A stretch of 7,441 nt of DNA, from positions 1 through 7,441 of the forward strand of contig JBBDNV010000025.1 in NCBI GenBank assembly GCA_040877415.1, read 5' to 3'. The notes under the pieces are model-generated. The model ran no database searches, was not told the origin of the DNA, and worked only from the letters and a program-made list of their open reading frames with translations. The translations under genes and the position numbers were made by a program. This document shows positions 3,847-7,441 of the stretch, in pieces. Position 1 is the stretch's first letter. Each line of letters starts with the position of its first letter. This DNA comes from JBBDNV01 sp040877415. GTDB lineage: Bacteria; Planctomycetota; Planctomycetia; Pirellulales; PALSA-1355.

Positions 3847-6800
3847 TTACGGTCGGAACATCAAATACCCAAACCCTTCGGGCAAAACTTCCGGCGCGGC
3901 GGGCGTGGTCCAGGATTGAAACCCGACGCCGGGCACGATGCGCTCGACGCCGACGGCCCAGGACGTCCCGGCTTGGGGCACCTGGCCCGTCAGCTCTGAA
4001 AGCGGAATCGCCGCTTCCGCGGTCCAGGCCTGGTCATCTCCGCCCGAGGCCACGAACCAGGCGGGATCCCACGTCGCGTCGTGCCAGCAGCTCTCGCCCG
4101 TCCAGCCGCGATGGTCGATCACCAGCCGGTAGTACGTGGCAAAATCGCGATCGACGTCGAGCAGCAGCTCGACGCGGTCGTGATCGCTCAAGTCGGGATC
4201 GCGCGGGCGCGGCTTATTCGACGTGTCGTAGCGAAAACCTAGGGCGCGCGCACAGCTCACGCCAATATACAAAAACTCCTCGTCATAAGCCAGCATGGCC
4301 ACCGCGCCCCACTGGCCGTCGTCGCGCTCGGGGCTGCGCAGCTCGACGACGTTGGCCGCGTGCCACAGCGGCTCTTCGAGCCGGCCGTCGAGCCGCGGTT
4401 TGCCGTCGGCCCGGGGGCAGTTCCAGATTTCCTTGGGAGGCCGATCCTTGGGATGGATGAGCCACAGTTCGGTTTCGGCGATGGCTCGCCAGGCGTCGGG
4501 CGGGCGATTGCGCGTAAGCGCCTGGTAAAACCGCTCGGCGTCTCCCGAGAGTCCCTGTCGGCGCAGGGCCACCGCCAGCGGAAAGCGCACGCGCGGCTCG
4601 ACGGCCAGCGCCGGCTCGACCTGTTCGAGCTGCTCGGCGAAGAGCGACGCCCTGGCGGCGTGCTGGCTGGTTGGTTTCTCGCTGGCCACCACGCCGCCCT
4701 TTTGCACGACGCCAGCGGCGCCCGAGACGGCGGCGGCCTGCCGCACACCGCCCGCTTGTCCCGCCCGCTCGTTCGCCGATCCTTGGCTTGGCCCGCTGTG
4801 CACCTTGGCGATCGGGGTGGCCTGTCCGGCCGCAATCTGCCCGGCTCCGCGGCTTCGCCACGTTGCCTCGCCGCTTGCATAGTACTGGACCAGCCACACC
4901 AGCGACGCCCCGGCCAGCGGATGCGTGGCGTGCCGCTCGGCGATCACCTCGTAACACTCGGCGGCCAGGTCCCAGCGACCGCGAATCCAATACCGCTCGG
5001 CCAGTTGAAACAGCACTTCGGCCGCGCGGCCGGGCTCCATGTCCCGGGTCTGATCGGCAATGTTGGCCAGAAAGTGCCCGTCGCGCTGGTCGCTGTCCGC
5101 CTGGGCCAAGATGGCTTGCAGGTTGCGAAACCGTTGGGCTTCGCGCCGCGCGGCTTCAAAATTATTGCGCGACGTTTCTTCATAGGCGCGCCGCGCTTCG
5201 CCGCCGGGTGCGAGCGAAATGCCGCTGAAAAAGTCGCGCTGGCCCACTTCCTGAGGAATGTGATCCACCAGCAAGCGGAAAGCGACGTTGGGTGGCGGCG
5301 GAGCATACTCCTTGGCCACCAGTCCCCGCGCCGGGGCCGCCAATTCGCCGATCGAACGGCCCAGCCGCGCGGTCACCTGGGCCGTGTTGATGTTCGCCGT
5401 GCCCGTCCCGTCGCGCAGCGCCGCGTAGACTTTTTGCACTTTCCACGGCCGCAGTCCCGCCTCGGCAATCTGCTCGGCGTGACGCGTCGGATCGGCCGCG
5501 TGCTCGACCGCGCCCAGCACGATCTGGTTGATCGCCAGGGCCAAGGGATCGCGCGCCTCGGCTCCGACCGTAACCACGACGTTCGGCCGCCACATGCGAA
5601 TCCGCCCGACGATATGCGCCTCGAGTTTCTCGAGCGCCTCGCCGTCGTTGGCCCGGTTCCAGTCTTCGACCAACTGATCGGCCGAAAGTTTCAAGCTGGC
5701 CCAGCGCAGTGGAAACCGCCACGCGGCTCCGCCCACGCTGGCGCCGGCCCGCACGCTGGCTTCGTGAGCCAGGGCGTCGGCGTCGAGCGGGGAGCGAATC
5801 TGGCTGCTTTCGCGGTTGAGAATTTCGATGGCTCCGATATAGCCGTCGTCGGCTGCCAGCCGGGCGACCAGCTCCAGCGGAATCTCTGCCGGGCGGCTGA
5901 AGAAGCCGGCAAAGGCGCTGCGCGCGGCGCCCGCGCGCTGGCGCTTCCAGGTGCGTCCGCCGTCGGTGGTTCCCAGAATCAGGCCCATGTCGCCCACGGC
6001 CCAGCCGGTCTCGTCGTCGGCGAAAGCCAGCGCGCGAATCGGCAGCGGCTGGCCCGTGTCGGCCGCTTGCCACGTGCGTCCACCGTCGCCCGAGTGCAGC
6101 ACGCGCGTTCCCGGCGTGCCGGCGACCCAGCAGTGTTCGCCCCGGACGGCGACGGCCGCAAAGTCAAAGTGCCTGGCACAGCCCGGCGGCAGCGGGCCTT
6201 CGGCGGTTTGCCACGACTTGCCGAGATCTCTGGTCGCCAGCACCAGCCCGCCGTCGCCGACCAGCCAGCCGCCGGCCGGCGCGACCAGTTTCATACGCCG
6301 TAGCGCCCTGAGGCCGAAGTCGGACGGCTGCGGCTCGACGCCTCGCCGGCGAACCGTTGCCAAGGCGCCGTCGCATCCGGCCAGGGCGCCGGTGTTGGGA
6401 TCGACAAAGTCGCCCGCCAGCCAGGCGTGACCGGCCGTGCCGGGCACGGCCGACCAGCTTTGCCCGCCGTCGCTGGTGACATAGACGCCGGTGGGAAAAT
6501 AGGCGGAGGATTGGCCCACGGCCCAACCCTGTTTGAGATCGAAAAATCCGATCCGTTTTATGGTCGGCAGGATGCGCGTCCTGAGCGGCGTCCAATGCCC
6601 GCCGCCGTCGCGCGTGCTGAGCACGACTCCGACGGTGGCACGCGTATACGGTTGCGTGTAGCCGCCGGCGGCCCAGCCGACTTTGTCGCTCAGGAAAAAC
6701 ACGCTCGACAATCGGCAATCGACGCCGGAGGATTGCAGCGTCCAATGGCGCCCGCCGTCGGAGGTGTGCCAAATGACGCCGCGGTCTCCGACGGCCCAGC

Positions 6801-6954
6801 CGTGCGCGCGATCGACGAACGCGACGTCGGCCAATTGGGCGTCGGCCAGCATCGCCTCGGAGGTCGGGGCCGGCTCGTTGGCCACGGCCGCCGTGGCAAC
6901 GCACCAGGTGGCCAACCACAATCCGGCGCTGCGACGTTGGAATGCACCTGCCAT
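3847..6954 (-). CDS. Large secreted protein: YCF48/BNR beta-propeller, PIG-L-like domain, CBM9-like domain
   Basis: 1035-residue protein of unknown role. Residues 1-25 form a signal peptide (MAGAFQRRSAGLWLATWC..., cleavage likely after AVA). Residues ~40-340 are a YCF48/BNR propeller: seven GWAVGD-like motifs near 52, 93, 143, 189, 229, 275 and 317, with Asp boxes such as SDGGRHW (65-71), RDGGGHW (115-121), SDGGQSW (161-167), GDGGRTW (289-295) and TDGGRTW (330-336). Residues ~355-515 resemble PIG-L/LmbE deacetylases (RPNVVVT at 456-462; AADPTRHAEQ at 486-495) but lack the metal-binding histidines. Residues ~640-693 are TPR-like, ~700-765 a Gly/Ala/Gln linker, and ~840-1035 CBM9-like (LDGRLEEPLW at 855-864; AYDEEFLYIGV; DRVELLLD; EAAIPLSEL). 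ATG at 6954 is chosen over an upstream ATG (7128) because it has GAGGAG four bases before it and is followed by the signal peptide. It would act in the periplasm or outside the cell. Confidence 0.88.
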   Translation of the reverse strand: MAGAFQRRSAGLWLATWCVATAAVANEPAPTSEAMLADAQLADVAFVDRAHGWAVGDRGVIWHTSDGGRHWTLQSSGVDCRLSSVFFLSDKVGWAAGGYTQPYTRATVGVVLSTRDGGGHWTPLRTRILPTIKRIGFFDLKQGWAVGQSSAYFPTGVYVTSDGGQSWSAVPGTAGHAWLAGDFVDPNTGALAGCDGALATVRRRGVEPQPSDFGLRALRRMKLVAPAGGWLVGDGGLVLATRDLGKSWQTAEGPLPPGCARHFDFAAVAVRGEHCWVAGTPGTRVLHSGDGGRTWQAADTGQPLPIRALAFADDETGWAVGDMGLILGTTDGGRTWKRQRAGAARSAFAGFFSRPAEIPLELVARLAADDGYIGAIEILNRESSQIRSPLDADALAHEASVRAGASVGGAAWRFPLRWASLKLSADQLVEDWNRANDGEALEKLEAHIVGRIRMWRPNVVVTVGAEARDPLALAINQIVLGAVEHAADPTRHAEQIAEAGLRPWKVQKVYAALRDGTGTANINTAQVTARLGRSIGELAAPARGLVAKEYAPPPPNVAFRLLVDHIPQEVGQRDFFSGISLAPGGEARRAYEETSRNNFEAARREAQRFRNLQAILAQADSDQRDGHFLANIADQTRDMEPGRAAEVLFQLAERYWIRGRWDLAAECYEVIAERHATHPLAGASLVWLVQYYASGEATWRSRGAGQIAAGQATPIAKVHSGPSQGSANERAGQAGGVRQAAAVSGAAGVVQKGGVVASEKPTSQHAARASLFAEQLEQVEPALAVEPRVRFPLAVALRRQGLSGDAERFYQALTRNRPPDAWRAIAETELWLIHPKDRPPKEIWNCPRADGKPRLDGRLEEPLWHAANVVELRSPERDDGQWGAVAMLAYDEEFLYIGVSCARALGFRYDTSNKPRPRDPDLSDHDRVELLLDVDRDFATYYRLVIDHRGWTGESCWHDATWDPAWFVASGGDDQAWTAEAAIPLSELTGQVPQAGTSWAVGVERIVPGVGFQSWTTPAAPEVLPEGFGYLMFRP

Positions 6955-6958
6955 GTGG

Positions 6959-6964
6959 CTCCTC
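6959..6964 (-). promoter_or_regulatory. Strong ribosome binding site fixing the start of the secreted protein
   Basis: On the minus strand GAGGAG precedes the ATG at 6954 by four bases (CCAC). It is the best Shine-Dalgarno site in the window and supports the shorter start over the in-frame ATG at 7128, whose extra 58 residues are Arg/Pro-rich and would bury the signal peptide. Confidence 0.75.
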
Positions 6965-7041
6965 GAAATGACTTCTTGCAAAAGGCCGGGTGGGCGCGGA
7001 AAAATTCGGCAGATTGTAGCGGCTCCGCCGCGCGGGAACCA

Positions 7042-7054
7042 GCCCACTGTGGGC
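7042..7054. promoter_or_regulatory. Perfect 6-bp dyad, possible operator
   Basis: GCCCAC-T-GTGGGC is a perfect inverted repeat with a single-base centre in the middle of the divergent spacer. Position and symmetry suit a regulator binding site that could serve either gene, but a 13-bp GC-rich palindrome can arise by chance and I do not recognise it. Confidence 0.3.
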
Positions 7055-7143
7055 CGCGTTGGATCGGACCTTGCACGGCGCAGCGCGCGACGAGCCGGCC
7101 GCCTATATCCAGCGCGGCACGGTTCCATTAAAAAGGGTAGTTT

Positions 7144-7147
7144 GGAG
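7144..7147 (+). promoter_or_regulatory. Ribosome binding site of nagB
   Basis: GGAG lies ten bases upstream of the ATG at 7158, within TTTGGAGCAACC. The spacing is slightly long but acceptable. Confidence 0.5.
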
Positions 7148-7157
7148 CAACCTCTCG

Positions 7158-7441
7158 ATGCGCGTGATTGTGGAAGTCGACCACTCGGGCGTCAGCAAGC
7201 GGGCGGCACGATTCGTGGCCGACCTGGTGCGCCGGCGCCCGAACTGCGTGTTGGGTCTTGCCACCGGCGGCACGCCGCTGGGCATGTATACCGAATTGAT
7301 CCGCATGCACCGCGAAGAAGGCCTGGACTTTTCGCGCGTCGTGACCTTCAATCTCGACGAATACGTGGGTCTCAGCGCCACGCACCCGCAAAGCTATCGC
7401 TACTTCATGCAGCAGAACTTTTTCGACCACATCAACGTCGA
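7158..7441 (+). CDS. nagB: Glucosamine-6-phosphate deaminase, N-terminal part (partial at the right edge)
   Basis: The first 94 residues of a NagB-type enzyme, which converts glucosamine 6-phosphate to fructose 6-phosphate and ammonia in amino-sugar catabolism. The start MRVIVEVDHSGVSKRAARFV is followed by LGLATGGTPLGMY (32-44), the phosphate-binding loop of the family, and by VVTFNLDEYVGL (61-72), which carries the catalytic Asp-Glu pair (D67, E68; the Asp corresponds to the general base of Escherichia coli NagB). HPQSYRYFMQQNFFDHI (76-92) matches the next conserved block. The reading frame stays open to the window end, so the catalytic His region and C-terminus are not seen. The 6-phosphogluconolactonase relatives share the fold, but DEYVGL with HPxSY points to NagB. 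It is divergent from the large secreted-protein gene. Confidence 0.95.
   Translation, partial: MRVIVEVDHSGVSKRAARFVADLVRRRPNCVLGLATGGTPLGMYTELIRMHREEGLDFSRVVTFNLDEYVGLSATHPQSYRYFMQQNFFDHINV

Larger units (their letters stand above)
6965..7157. promoter_or_regulatory. Divergent promoter region between the secreted-protein gene and nagB
   Basis: No gene is seen here. A TACAAT on the minus strand (7018-7013) is a fair -10 for the leftward gene, but no good -35 sits 17 bases upstream of it. For nagB, TATATC (7104-7109) is a possible -10 with no matching -35. A perfect dyad at 7042-7054 lies between the two candidates. Confidence 0.35.

Noticed and set aside
4360..6303. Long open frame (about 647 codons) on the + strand inside the large leftward gene
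   Set aside because: It is antisense to a gene with a signal peptide, ribosome binding site and recognisable domains. Its translation has no recognisable motif and the composition of a GC-rich shadow frame.
6955..7128. N-terminal extension of the secreted protein to an upstream in-frame ATG
   Set aside because: The 58 extra residues are Arg/Pro-rich, would bury a clear signal peptide and have no ribosome binding site, whereas ATG 6954 has GAGGAG at good spacing.
7103..7430. Two open frames on the - strand across the start of nagB
   Set aside because: Both are shadows of the nagB reading frame, which has unmistakable family motifs on the + strand.

Overview
The window looks like chromosomal DNA of a high-GC bacterium, most likely a planctomycete (Pirellulales-like). 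This is inferred from the protein style (a very large secreted YCF48-type propeller protein with a C-terminal CBM9-like domain), the split transhydrogenase genes, weak or absent Shine-Dalgarno sites, and repeat-rich intergenic spaces. There is no 16S or other marker, so the assignment is tentative. Most coding content is ordinary core metabolism and translation, with no defence system, prophage, CRISPR array, tRNA or rRNA.

Layout, left to right. (1) 1-354, +: the 3' end of pntB, the NADP(H)-binding part of proton-translocating transhydrogenase. (2) Up to 1005, +: a small class I SAM-methyltransferase-fold protein that starts directly after the pntB stop. (3) 1050-2237, -: a complete soluble-type pntAA, convergent with pntB instead of co-directional. 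(4) 2238-2577: a divergent spacer filled with two kinds of inverted repeat, including a 106-bp near-palindromic insert. (5) 2578-3528, +: rplM-rpsI (ribosomal proteins L13 and S9), the classic pair. (6) 3529-3846: a convergent spacer packed with 9-nt-periodic ACAGGAT/ATCCTGT repeats. (7) 3847-6954, -: a 1035-residue secreted multidomain protein made of a signal peptide, a seven-bladed YCF48/BNR propeller, a degenerate PIG-L (LmbE)-like domain, a TPR-like helical region, a Gly/Ala/Gln linker and a CBM9-like domain. (8) 6955-7157: a divergent promoter region. (9) 7158 to the end, +: the 5' end of nagB (glucosamine-6-phosphate deaminase), cut by the window edge.

The genes fall into unrelated units: NADPH supply (pntB, pntAA), ribosome assembly (rplM-rpsI), amino-sugar catabolism (nagB) and an exported protein of unknown role. 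The strongest non-routine signals are in the spacers. At 2375-2433 an inverted pair of GTAG-headed hairpins with GCAA tetraloops resembles a REP/BIME element; their three differences all preserve the stem, and the pair sits inside a segment bounded by a 9-bp direct repeat. At 3561-3820 there is a cluster of nonameric repeats. The third signal is the apparently inactivated PIG-L-like domain fused between a propeller and a CBM9-like module.
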